From Veillonella denticariosi JCM 15641 (GTDB taxonomy: Bacteria > Bacillota > Negativicutes > Veillonellales > Veillonellaceae), in assembly GCF_002959855.1 (NCBI RefSeq), contig NZ_PPDB01000001.1:248001-312000 (forward strand): a stretch of 64,000 nucleotides of DNA, in the 5' to 3' direction. A program made the translations under genes and the position numbers. Shown here piece by piece: positions 34,575 through 44,044 of the stretch (its first letter is position 1; every line of letters starts with the position of its first letter). The notes under the pieces were generated by a model. The model searched no databases and had not been told where the DNA came from. It saw only the letters and a list, made by a program, of their open reading frames with translations.

Positions 34575-34596
34575 TTTTGTGAAAGCTTTCACAAAA
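34575..34596. promoter_or_regulatory. Perfect 22-bp palindrome in glmM leader, CRP-like
   Basis: Positions 34575-34596 form an uninterrupted palindrome whose core is TGTGA-N6-TCACA, the consensus of CRP/FNR-family sites, with AAGCTT as the centre. It lies just downstream of the predicted transcription start and 18 nt before the ATG. As DNA it could be an operator; as RNA a hairpin next to the ribosome site. Confidence 0.6.
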
Positions 34597-34614
34597 TCTT
34601 GGAGGAGGAAAATT

Positions 34615-35964
34615 ATGGCTCGATTATTTGGTACAGACGGTGTGCGCGGAGTAGTCAACGAGTTTTTGACACCTGAGTTGGCATATCATTTGGGACGTGC
34701 AGCGGGCACTTATTTCAGTAAAGAAAAGGCACATCCTACATTTTTGATCGGTCGCGATACGCGTATTTCCGGCTCTATGCTGGAAAGTTCGTTGGCTGCA
34801 GGCATTTGTTCCGTCGGCGGCAATGTGGTTATCGCCGGTGTTATACCGACTCCTGCCGTGGCGTACCTCGTGCAACAACAAGGCTTTGACGCCGGGGCTG
34901 TTATTTCCGCATCTCACAATCCATATCCGGATAACGGTATCAAATTCTTTGACGGCAGCGGGTTTAAATTACCTGATGAAGTGGAAGATCAATTAGAAAC
35001 CTATGTATACCAAAGTGCGAACAATGAATTGCCCCGTCCGACCGGTGATGGTATAGGCCGCATTGAACATAATAGCAATTTGGCGCATTTTTATGCTCAT
35101 TTTGTACGTCATACCATCAATACGTCCTTAGATGGTATGACCATCGTGTATGACGGTGCGAACGGCGCCGCATCCAGCGTGGGGCCTGAAATTTTAGCGG
35201 GCCTCGGTGCAAAGGTTATCAATATCAATGTTAATCCGGACGGACTTAATATCAACCATCACTGCGGATCCACTCATATCGAGGGTTTGCAGGTGGCGGT
35301 ACAGCAACATCACGCCGATTTAGGCATCGCTAATGACGGTGATGCGGACCGTTGCCTTTTGGTGGATGAAAAGGGCCAAGTGCTGGACGGCGATCAAATT
35401 ATGCTGTTATGCGCCCTTAAACTGAAAGAAGAGGGAAAACTCAAAGATGATACTGTTGTAGGTACGGTAATGAGTAATATCGGCTTTCATAAAGCGGCGG
35501 AGGAATTGGGTATGAAAACCGTATCCACTGCTGTCGGTGACCGCTATGTGCTTGAATATATGCGCGAACATGATTTATCTATCGGCGGCGAACAGTCAGG
35601 TCATGTTATCTTCCTCGACCATAATACGACCGGTGACGGCATGTTGACGGCGGTACAGGTGGCGGCCCTTGTGAAAGAAAAGGGAAAACCGCTTTCCGAA
35701 TTGGCGGGGATCATGACGAAATATCCGCAGGTACTTGTGAACGTACGGGTTGCCACAAAGACCGGCTGGGAAGATAATGATCTCATCAAAGCCGCTATCG
35801 TAACAGCTGAGGGTGAACTCGGCGACGAAGGCCGCGTGCTTGTACGCGCATCCGGTACGGAACCGTTGATTCGCGTCATGGCGGAAGGCCCCGATCAGGA
35901 AGCATTACAGTCCCTATGTCAGGAAATTGCCGATATCATCGGTAGAGAACAGGGGTTAGCGTAA
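34615..35964 (+). CDS. glmM: Phosphoglucosamine mutase
   Basis: A 449-residue enzyme converting glucosamine-6-phosphate to glucosamine-1-phosphate for UDP-GlcNAc, and so for peptidoglycan and lipopolysaccharide. It has the phosphoserine loop ISASHNP (Ser100), the metal loop DGDADR and the sugar/phosphate loops GGEQSGH and RASGTEPLIRVM. The ATG at 34615 has GGAGGAGG; a GTG at 34579 would add 12 residues but uses the palindrome as coding sequence. It normally neighbours glmS, but here 2.8 kb intervene. Confidence 0.97.
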   Translation: MARLFGTDGVRGVVNEFLTPELAYHLGRAAGTYFSKEKAHPTFLIGRDTRISGSMLESSLAAGICSVGGNVVIAGVIPTPAVAYLVQQQGFDAGAVISASHNPYPDNGIKFFDGSGFKLPDEVEDQLETYVYQSANNELPRPTGDGIGRIEHNSNLAHFYAHFVRHTINTSLDGMTIVYDGANGAASSVGPEILAGLGAKVININVNPDGLNINHHCGSTHIEGLQVAVQQHHADLGIANDGDADRCLLVDEKGQVLDGDQIMLLCALKLKEEGKLKDDTVVGTVMSNIGFHKAAEELGMKTVSTAVGDRYVLEYMREHDLSIGGEQSGHVIFLDHNTTGDGMLTAVQVAALVKEKGKPLSELAGIMTKYPQVLVNVRVATKTGWEDNDLIKAAIVTAEGELGDEGRVLVRASGTEPLIRVMAEGPDQEALQSLCQEIADIIGREQGLA

Positions 35965-35984
35965 ACTTCATATAAAACTAGAAT

Positions 35985-36049
35985 GCCCCCTATATATGTA
36001 CCTTTGCTCCGCCCTGCGTAAAGTCGCTGCAGGTACATATATAGGGGGC
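35985..36049. repeat. Perfect 19-bp inverted repeat with 27-nt loop
   Basis: The 19-nt arms 35985-36003 and 36031-36049 are exact complements (GCCCCCTATATATGTACCT and its partner). No T-run follows, so it is not a standard terminator, though it sits where glmM transcripts would end. Confidence 0.8.
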
Positions 36050-36127
36050 TTATAGATGATTGATATTTAAGTTTGAATTTGAATAATCTTTTTATCCTAG
36101 GATATTTTAATTTAAAAGGATGATATT

Positions 36128-36823
36128 ATGAAAATAATCGGTTTAATTGGAGGAATGAGCTGGGAAAGCACGATTACGTACTACCAGGTATTGAATGAAA
36201 CAATCAAGCAAGTTTTGGGAGGGTTACATTCGGCAAAATGTATTTTATACAGCGTTGATTTTGAAGAAATAGAAAAGTGCCAGGCGAATGGTGATTGGGA
36301 CAGAAGTGCTGAAATTTTATCCGATGCGGCACAGTCTCTTGAAAAGGCCGGTGCCGATTATATTGTTATATGCACGAATACAATGCATAAAGTGGCGGAT
36401 GAAATAAAAAGACATATTCACATTCCTCTTCTTCATATTGCGGAAATGACTGCAGTAGAGTTAGAAAAATCAGGTATTACAAAGGTAGGTCTACTTGGTA
36501 CTAAGTACACGATGCAACAAGATTTTTATAAATGTATCTTAGAAAATAGGGGTATTCATGTTGTTATTCCTAACGAAGAGCAAGTCGAACTTGTGAATGA
36601 TATTATATACAATGAACTGTGTTTAGGTGTTATTTCTAATAAATCTAAACAACAATACTTAAATATTATTGGTGATTTGGTAAAATCTGGTGTGCAAGGT
36701 GTTATTTTAGGCTGTACTGAAATTGGACTGCTTGTTAAACAGGATGATACGGATATACCGTTATTTGATACTACATTGATACATGCAAAAAATGCGGCGT
36801 TGATTTCTATTGACAAGGCATAA
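36128..36823 (+). CDS. Aspartate/glutamate racemase family protein
   Basis: A 231-residue PLP-independent racemase. It starts KIIGLIGGMSWEST, typical of the aspartate-racemase group, and has both catalytic cysteines in VICTNTMH (Cys82) and LGCTEIG (Cys196). It interconverts D- and L-amino acids, probably aspartate or glutamate, though related enzymes act on cysteate or homoserine. The gene looks more AT-rich than its neighbours, and with the next gene it separates glmM from glmS, so it may be an insertion relative to the ancestral order. The ATG follows AAAAGGA. Confidence 0.88.
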   Translation: MKIIGLIGGMSWESTITYYQVLNETIKQVLGGLHSAKCILYSVDFEEIEKCQANGDWDRSAEILSDAAQSLEKAGADYIVICTNTMHKVADEIKRHIHIPLLHIAEMTAVELEKSGITKVGLLGTKYTMQQDFYKCILENRGIHVVIPNEEQVELVNDIIYNELCLGVISNKSKQQYLNIIGDLVKSGVQGVILGCTEIGLLVKQDDTDIPLFDTTLIHAKNAALISIDKA

Positions 36824-36827
36824 AAAT

Positions 36828-36908
36828 AAAAGCAACGTACTAAATGAACTGTACCTTCAAAGATTATGATCAATTTTGGAGGTGCAATTTATAAATGACG
36901 TTGCTTTT
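36828..36908. terminator. Long-loop bidirectional terminator
   Basis: AAAAGCAACGT (36828-36838) pairs with ACGTTGCTTTT (36898-36908) across about 60 nt that contain further complementary stretches (ACCTTCAAAG with TTTTGGAGGT). It lies between the convergent racemase and beta-helix genes. Confidence 0.7.
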
Positions 36909-36918
36909 TGTTTTTATA

Positions 36919-38370
36919 TTACTGTTTATCCGCTACAACTAGTTTGTATCCGTTAAGGCTTATATTAGCCCCTGTGGTATCTTCATTTTCAATGGATGTT
37001 ACATAGCTGTCGCCCGTGAGTACCCAACTGGAATCTTTGCTGAGTTTTACGGTTATGTTTTTAGATGCATTGTCGGGATTAATCGCGCCGACGAGGCTTG
37101 ATCCGTTTGTCATGTCCAATGCGACGGAACTGATGGAATCCGCTAAGATATTACCGTTCAAAGCCTGGTTGCTTGTTCGGAGTTTGAGATGTCCGCCGTT
37201 TTCGCCAGCCTTACCCCAGCGAGTGTCGGCTGCGGCTTTCACCAAGGTCGTCGTATTCGGCATGGAGATCGCATTATTCGCCAAGTCCGCTTCGGCAGTG
37301 GTGTTGTTTACATAGAGAAATGCGCCGGTGGACAGGGTGGTAAGGGTATTGTTTTCCGCCTTGAGTCGGGCAATGCCGCTTTCAGCATCACCGGAGAAAC
37401 TTTGGTAAAGCATAAAGCCGTTATCCTTATAGCCTGTTACCGTTGAGTTTGTGAGGGTAATGGAATTTTTCCCTTCCACGACACCGATTTCACTATTTCT
37501 CGCTTCACCGTTTATATTGTTCGCCGTAATATTGCCTGTTGAGTAGATTACAGGACTGCCTGAGCCTGATGTGGTGAGTTTCGCCGAATCCGCATTGATA
37601 GTGCCTTCGCCGCGATCTGTGGCCAGCGTTGCGGAATGATCCCCTTCGGTGGTGATGGTAAGGTCTTTGCCGTTTACGGTTCCTTTATAGGTCGCATCAA
37701 GGCCGCGTGACGAATTGCCTTTTGTGTGGATATTTGCATTTTCCACGTTGATAATGGAGCCTTCGCCGGTTGCGAAGAGGGCGTTGGAGCCGTTTGCATT
37801 GGAGGTAATATTGCTGTCCTTAATGTTGATTTGACTGCCCTCTATGCCTAGGACAATCGCATTTTGACCGCGGAAATTACTGTTGTCATTGCTCGTCGTG
37901 TTGCCGGTTTTGTCCAATTCGCTACCTATAACATTGATGGTCGCACCGTTTTTACCGATGAGGGCATTCTGATCCGCTGTCGTGCTTGTTATGAATTCGT
38001 GGGACACGGTCTGATTTTCCGTGATTACGGATGTACCTGTGAAAGTACTCGGATTCGCTTCGGCTTGCGGTGCATTCGGCATACCTTCCGGTGGATTTCC
38101 CGGAGGCGGATTGCCGTTTGGAGGTGTATTTGCCGGAATGGATTCTGCATTGGATTGAGTCGTTGGCATCTGCTGTTGTTGTGTGACCATGTTGGAAACG
38201 GTTGGACTCTGTTCAACTGTTTCCGCAAAGGTCGGCGCAAAGGCCAAGGCGGATAATGCTGCACCGAATACGGCGGGAATCACCCAGCGACGCAGTTTGG
38301 CATAACTGCGCTTGTTTTTATAGGATACTTTATTCTTTTTTGTTGTATTTTTTTGTGCATTCTTAACCAT
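36919..38370 (-). CDS. Secreted beta-helix protein with Pro-rich segment
   Basis: A 483-residue protein I cannot name. The N-terminus is basic and extended (about 30 residues rich in Lys and Asn) before a hydrophobic stretch ending FAPTFA, like the long signal sequences of autotransporters. A Pro/Asn/Gly-rich segment follows (PPNGNPPPGNPPEGMP, about residues 84-99), then some 360 residues of short Thr/Asn/Ser-rich strands (INIKDSNITSN, IINVENANIHT, ITLTNSTVTG) that look like a right-handed beta-helix. It ends without a beta-barrel. It may be a surface adhesin or a truncated autotransporter passenger. RBS weak to moderate (AAAGGAG). Confidence 0.75.
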   Translation of the reverse strand: MVKNAQKNTTKKNKVSYKNKRSYAKLRRWVIPAVFGAALSALAFAPTFAETVEQSPTVSNMVTQQQQMPTTQSNAESIPANTPPNGNPPPGNPPEGMPNAPQAEANPSTFTGTSVITENQTVSHEFITSTTADQNALIGKNGATINVIGSELDKTGNTTSNDNSNFRGQNAIVLGIEGSQINIKDSNITSNANGSNALFATGEGSIINVENANIHTKGNSSRGLDATYKGTVNGKDLTITTEGDHSATLATDRGEGTINADSAKLTTSGSGSPVIYSTGNITANNINGEARNSEIGVVEGKNSITLTNSTVTGYKDNGFMLYQSFSGDAESGIARLKAENNTLTTLSTGAFLYVNNTTAEADLANNAISMPNTTTLVKAAADTRWGKAGENGGHLKLRTSNQALNGNILADSISSVALDMTNGSSLVGAINPDNASKNITVKLSKDSSWVLTGDSYVTSIENEDTTGANISLNGYKLVVADKQ

Positions 38371-38580
38371 AATAGACTCCTTTATATGACCACTTACATA
38401 AATTAGTAGTCACCAAACTTCAATCAAGGAAATGCAATAAAATATAATTGCATAAAATTAAGAATGATAGGAGTATATTAGAGAAGGATGAAAGGGCGAT
38501 GAAATGATACCGATGCTTGAACTTCATCCCTACTTTCACGTATAATATAATTCGGTATATATTTATACCGATAGGTCTGC
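38371..38580. other. Divergent region upstream of the glmS ribozyme
   Basis: About 210 bp with no gene. A TATAAT hexamer (38541-38546) preceded by ACTTTCAC is the likely -10 region for the ribozyme-glmS transcript. It is followed by a TA-rich dyad GGTATA ... TATACC near 38553-38570. Confidence 0.5.
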
Positions 38581-38611
38581 CGTATCCTAAAGAAAGGAGT
38601 CCCGTAATTCG

Positions 38612-38772
38612 TAAAGGCGAATAGCGCAGGTACCCGACGAAGGCAGTCGTTCGGGTCGACGAGGTGAAGGGTTATCGAATCATCAGCGGATGCTCTTCCG
38701 GCCTCTCAGGTCGTAACAAGTAAAGCAAAGCCAATCGGTGACGATTGAACAAAGGTTACTTGAAAGAGATGT
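38612..38772 (+). ncRNA. glmS ribozyme
   Basis: The leader of glmS carries the self-cleaving, glucosamine-6-phosphate-activated ribozyme. Recognisable parts are the cleavage region AATAGCGCAGG (cut expected between 38623 and 38624), the core GACGAGGTGAAGGGTTATCG (38679-38698), then AATCATCAGCGGATG, CTTCCGGC and the 3' domain with GGTGACGATTGAACAAAGG. When the product is abundant the mRNA cleaves itself and is degraded. The ends of the fold are approximate. Confidence 0.96.
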
Positions 38773-38828
38773 TTAACAGAATGAATTATGAACCATAAGG
38801 GCTCTGTGCCCTATAGGAGGAAACACAT

Positions 38829-40661
38829 ATGTGCGGTATCGTTGGATACATTGGCTTTAATCAAGCATCAGATTTTTTATTGGACGGTATGGCAAAATTG
38901 GAATACCGCGGTTATGATTCCGCCGGTATCGCTGTTATCGGTCCTGAAAATGTTATTAAAATTCAAAAAAAGGTAGGCCGTCTCTCCAATTTAGAGACTA
39001 TTGTGAAAGCGGATCCTAATGAAGGCACTGTAGGTATCGGACATACTCGTTGGGCTACACATGGTCGTCCATCCGATATGAACGCGCATCCTCATGCATC
39101 TGAAGATGGTAAATTTGCCGTTGTACATAACGGTATTATTGAAAATTATATGCCTTTAAAAGAGGAACTCATCGCAAAAGGATATCATTTCAAATCTGAA
39201 ACGGATACAGAGGTGGTTGCACATTTATTGGAGGACATGTACGATGGCGATTTTGTCGGTACTGTTCGTCGTATGTTGAATCGTGTAGACGGTGCGTATG
39301 CTCTCGAAATCATCTGTGCCGATGAACCGGACAAAATCATTTGTACAAAGAAAGAAAATCCTTTGGTTATCGGCCTCGGCAAAGGGGAAAATTTCGTTGC
39401 TTCCGATATTCCGGCTATTATCAACTACACACGCGATACATATATCTTGAATGACGGTGAACTCGCTATCGTTACACGTGATAATGTGGCCGTATTTGAC
39501 CGTGAGGGCAACGCTGTCGACAAAGAGGTATTCCACGTTAACTGGAATGCTGAAGCAGCTGAAAAGGGCGGTTATGAACACTTCATGTTGAAGGAAATTC
39601 ACGATCAGCCTAAGGCCGTGCGCGATACGTTCGGCACTCATATTTCCGAGGATGGCAAAACGGCGGTATTTGATGAACTTAACTGGACTGCGGACGATGT
39701 GGCGTCTTTCAACAAAATCCTCATCGTTGCGTGCGGCACCGCATACCATGCAGGTCTTGTGACGAAACAATATATTGAAAGCTTGGCGCGGATTCCCGTA
39801 AGCGTTGAAATCGCGTCCGAGTACCGCTATAGTAATCCGTTGACTGACGACAAAACATTGTGTATCGTAATCAGTCAATCCGGTGAAACATCCGATACAT
39901 TGGCCGCGTTGAAAGAAGCGAAACGCCTTGGTGCAAAATCGTTGGCTATCACAAATGTGGTGGGTTCCAGCATTTCCCGTGAAGCGGATAACACCGTTTA
40001 CACATGGGCGGGGCCTGAAATTTCCGTGGCATCCACAAAAGCCTATACTACACAACTTGTAGCGGGACTTTTATTTGCGGTATATCTCGGTCAATTAAAC
40101 GGTAAAATGGATGCTCGGTTAGGGATGGATATTTTAAGCGGTATTAAAGAATTACCGAACTTGATTCACGAAATTTTTGAAGTGGATGAGGATATGAAAG
40201 CATTCGCTAAGCATTACGGCTTTAAATCCGATGCGTTCTTCCTGGGCCGTGCCATCGATTATGCGGTAGCTATGGAAGGGGCTTTGAAATTAAAAGAAAT
40301 TTCTTATATTCATGCGGAAGCCTATGCAGGCGGCGAATTGAAACACGGGACATTGGCCCTCATCGAGGAAGGCGTACCTGTTATCGCTTTGGCGACACAG
40401 GAAGATGTATACGATAAGATGATCAGCAACATTCGCGAAGTAAAAGCTCGTGAAGCTATCGTTATCGGTATCGGCATGAAGGGTGACGACGAGTTGTCCA
40501 AACATGTGGATCATACGATTTATGTACCTCGTGCGAATAAGTTTATCGCACCTATCCTGGCGGTTGTGCCGTTGCAATTATTGGCATATTATGCGGCGAT
40601 TACACGCGGTGCGGACGTGGATAAACCTCGTAATCTCGCAAAATCCGTAACAGTAGAGTAA
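38829..40661 (+). CDS. glmS: Glutamine-fructose-6-phosphate transaminase (isomerizing)
   Basis: A 610-residue enzyme making glucosamine-6-phosphate. It has an N-terminal glutaminase domain with the nucleophile Cys2 (MCGIVGYIG), GHTRWATHG, and two SIS isomerase domains (VACGTAYHAG, ISQSGETSDTLAALKEAK, and a C-terminal end KSVTVE). The length is standard. The ATG has TAGGAGG after a small hairpin (AGGGC/GCCCT). Expression is controlled by the ribozyme in the leader. A hairpin terminator separates it from trpS. Confidence 0.98.
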   Translation: MCGIVGYIGFNQASDFLLDGMAKLEYRGYDSAGIAVIGPENVIKIQKKVGRLSNLETIVKADPNEGTVGIGHTRWATHGRPSDMNAHPHASEDGKFAVVHNGIIENYMPLKEELIAKGYHFKSETDTEVVAHLLEDMYDGDFVGTVRRMLNRVDGAYALEIICADEPDKIICTKKENPLVIGLGKGENFVASDIPAIINYTRDTYILNDGELAIVTRDNVAVFDREGNAVDKEVFHVNWNAEAAEKGGYEHFMLKEIHDQPKAVRDTFGTHISEDGKTAVFDELNWTADDVASFNKILIVACGTAYHAGLVTKQYIESLARIPVSVEIASEYRYSNPLTDDKTLCIVISQSGETSDTLAALKEAKRLGAKSLAITNVVGSSISREADNTVYTWAGPEISVASTKAYTTQLVAGLLFAVYLGQLNGKMDARLGMDILSGIKELPNLIHEIFEVDEDMKAFAKHYGFKSDAFFLGRAIDYAVAMEGALKLKEISYIHAEAYAGGELKHGTLALIEEGVPVIALATQEDVYDKMISNIREVKAREAIVIGIGMKGDDELSKHVDHTIYVPRANKFIAPILAVVPLQLLAYYAAITRGADVDKPRNLAKSVTVE

Positions 40662-40669
40662 TATACATG

Positions 40670-41705
<1,036 letters not shown>

Positions 41706-41742
41706 AATCATATATTAAACTTTACTATCCGTGAGGCAAACC

Positions 41743-42219
41743 ATGACGAAAAAAGAGGCGATGGAACGCTTTTCATCAGGAAACGTACAACAGAGCATAG
41801 AAATACATCGGTGGGTACAGTGGATCGGTCGTACCCTCGGCGTGTTGGGGTGCGTGCTTTTGGTGCGCTATATGCCGTCCGAATGGGCTGCGCGTTTGTG
41901 GTACTATCTACTGCTGCTTTGCATATTGTGGTGGCTCCATGGATTAGGTGAAAGCATCGCTTTCATCTGTGAAAAGGGCCTCGTGTTAAAACGTAGGCCT
42001 CTTTCTTTTAGAGAGTACTTTCACAGTCTGTTTAATGGGGATGAGTACTATGTATTTGTCGATTATGAGCATATCATCGGGTTTACCGAAGCGTGGCGTG
42101 AACTGCAGGCTATGAATCAGCATGGCGGAATTTATGTGATTCCTTTGGATATACAACTCGTATCGTACAAGGATAAAATGGCCATGATGGATGCGATTCA
42201 CAGAAATTCTTCAAATTAG
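41743..42219 (+). CDS. Uncharacterised membrane protein
   Basis: A 158-residue protein I do not recognise. After a short polar start it has two closely spaced hydrophobic segments (WIGRTLGVLGCVLLV and LWYYLLLLCILWWLHGLG), then a soluble, aromatic-rich C-terminal half (FHSLFNGDEYYVFVDYEHI). The ATG at 41743 has GAGG upstream; the GTG at 41731 would put that site inside the gene. It follows trpS by 37 nt and might be co-transcribed with it. Confidence 0.7.
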   Translation: MTKKEAMERFSSGNVQQSIEIHRWVQWIGRTLGVLGCVLLVRYMPSEWAARLWYYLLLLCILWWLHGLGESIAFICEKGLVLKRRPLSFREYFHSLFNGDEYYVFVDYEHIIGFTEAWRELQAMNQHGGIYVIPLDIQLVSYKDKMAMMDAIHRNSSN

Positions 42220-42309
42220 TTATTTACAACTTTAATGAACTAAAGTATAATACATTCATCAGATAAATTAATTCGTAGTGAAGGTGGTCTATGTGCCCCG
42301 TGGAGGATA

Positions 42310-43125
42310 ATGATGAATTGGAAAAAAGTGATAGCGACAGGTCTTGCAGCGGTATCTATGATGGCTTTCATAAGCGGCTGCGGCAGCGATACGAAAACGA
42401 ATAACGGCGAACTGCCTAAAAAGGTTGTTATCGGTTTGGATGATAGCTTCCCGCCTATGGGTTTTAAAGATGAAAAGGGTGAAATCGTAGGTTTTGATAT
42501 CGATATGGCAAAAGAAGCGGCTAAACGTGCCGGTATGGATGTAGAATTCAAAGCCATCGACTGGTCCAGTAAGGAAGCGGAACTGAAATCAAAGAAAATC
42601 GATGCATTATGGAATGGGCTAACCATCACTCCGGATCGCGAAAAAAATATCGCCTTCTCCAATCCGTATATGAAGGATAAACAATACATCATCGTTCGTA
42701 ATGACGATGATTCTGTCAAGGCTAAATCTGATTTAGCGGGTAAGGTGATAGGCGTACAACAGGCCAGCACCGGTGAACAGGCATTGAAAGATGATCCAAG
42801 CGGTAAAACCGTTAAAGATATTAAATCCTATGCGGACTTCGTAAGTGCATTTATGGATCTTGGCATCGGACGTGTCGATGCGGTTATCGCTGACGGGGTG
42901 GTTGCCCGTTACTTGATGACAAAAGAACCGGGTAAATACAAAATCGTAGAAGGTACCGATTATGGTGTTGATGACTTTGCCGTAGGTTTCCGCAAAGAAG
43001 ACACTGCATTGCGTGAAAAAATCAATGGTATTTTGGCAGAAATGAAAAAAGACGGTACTGCCGATAAGTTCGCTGAAAAATGGTTGGGTTCCGGTGCGGA
43101 CTTGGATAAGAGCGATGCTAAATAG
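42310..43125 (+). CDS. Amino-acid ABC transporter substrate-binding lipoprotein
   Basis: A 271-residue periplasmic-type binding protein of the SBP_bac_3 family. It has a lipoprotein signal (MMAFISGCG, with the lipobox cysteine), then VVIGLDDSFPPMGFKDEKGEIVGFDIDMAK, the family signature split over two stretches, and WNGLTITPDREKNI. It captures a polar amino acid such as glutamine, arginine or cystine; specificity is not readable. A second ATG at 42313 suits the GGAGG site better. The permease and ATPase genes follow, interrupted by a stem-loop. Confidence 0.9.
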   Translation: MMNWKKVIATGLAAVSMMAFISGCGSDTKTNNGELPKKVVIGLDDSFPPMGFKDEKGEIVGFDIDMAKEAAKRAGMDVEFKAIDWSSKEAELKSKKIDALWNGLTITPDREKNIAFSNPYMKDKQYIIVRNDDDSVKAKSDLAGKVIGVQQASTGEQALKDDPSGKTVKDIKSYADFVSAFMDLGIGRVDAVIADGVVARYLMTKEPGKYKIVEGTDYGVDDFAVGFRKEDTALREKINGILAEMKKDGTADKFAEKWLGSGADLDKSDAK

Positions 43126-43194
43126 CACGATTCGTGATATACTAATAATGCTATGGTCAGCCTGTACAACTGATAATTAAAGAACGAAATGTAC

Positions 43195-43236
43195 ACTAGA
43201 GAAGTGGCCGGAAAAGCCTCTTCTCTAGTCGTGTTT
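43195..43236 (+). terminator. Intra-operon stem-loop (attenuator)
   Basis: ACTAGAGAAG ... CTTCTCTAGT (43195-43204, 43220-43229), extended inward by GGC/GCC, followed by CGTGTTTT. Lying between binding protein and permease genes, it probably lowers downstream expression or protects the upstream mRNA. Confidence 0.7.
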
Positions 43237-43250
43237 TGAAGGAGTATTTA

Positions 43251-43904
43251 ATGGATTATTTATTGCAGATTATCCCTACTATCGCGGATGGGTTGAAGGT
43301 AACCGTATCGCTGTTCTTTGTGGTATGGGTTTTATCGATTCCGGGAGGTATTTTACTCGCATTGTTGCGTTTGTCAAAACTGCCGTTGGTGGATAAAATC
43401 GTTGAAGCCTTCGTGTATTTGATGCGTGGCACACCGTTGATGTTACAAATTTTATTCATGTATTATGCTTTGCCAATCATCACGGACGGCGCTATTCAGA
43501 TGGATGATGCAACAGCGGCCGTTATCACATTTGTGCTGAATTATGCCGCCTATCTCTGTGAAATTTTCCGCGGTGGCATTCAGTCTATTTCCCGTGGCCA
43601 ATATGAAGGGGCGAAGGTTCTCGGCTTTACCTATGCACAAACTATGCGTACCATCATACTCCCGCAGATGTTCAAGCGCGTTCTGCCTCCGTTGGCCAAT
43701 GAAACCATCAATTTATTGAAGGACACATCCCTCGTGTACGTCTTGGCGATGAATGATATTCTGCGTATTACTAAGTCCATTGTGCAGCGGGATTTCGATA
43801 TTTCCGCCTTCATTGTGGCGGCCGTGTTCTATTTGATCTTTACCTTTATTTTGACGAATATCTTCAACTACTTGGAAAAACGATTTGCCGTATATGAAGA
43901 TTAA
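43251..43904 (+). CDS. Amino-acid ABC transporter permease
   Basis: A 217-residue permease of the His/Glu/Gln/Arg family with five predicted helices. The cytoplasmic EAA loop reads YEGAKVLGFTYAQTMRTIILPQ. The N-terminal IADGLKVTVSLFFVVW and the VYLMRGTPLMLQ segment are typical. The ATG at 43251 follows GAAGGAG at 8 nt; an in-frame TTG at 43236 is unlikely. One permease gene implies a homodimeric channel. Confidence 0.92.
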   Translation: MDYLLQIIPTIADGLKVTVSLFFVVWVLSIPGGILLALLRLSKLPLVDKIVEAFVYLMRGTPLMLQILFMYYALPIITDGAIQMDDATAAVITFVLNYAAYLCEIFRGGIQSISRGQYEGAKVLGFTYAQTMRTIILPQMFKRVLPPLANETINLLKDTSLVYVLAMNDILRITKSIVQRDFDISAFIVAAVFYLIFTFILTNIFNYLEKRFAVYED

Positions 43905-44044
43905 TCTGTTTCTGTAGTAGTCTGTTGTAGATGAGTTCCTGGATGATTTTATGTAAGTTGTTATGTGCATAGTGTATGCATAGCACATGTACTTCCCGTG
44001 TATATAAACTCGTATATATGAACCCGATTAATTAAGAGGTAGTT

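Noticed and set aside
35985-36049. Simple intrinsic terminator of glmM
   Set aside because: The stem is perfect but no T-run follows on either strand, so it is listed as an inverted repeat instead.
39225-40055. 276-codon open frame opposite glmS
   Set aside because: It is antisense to a highly conserved enzyme, has no ribosome site and an implausible His/Cys/Phe-rich composition.
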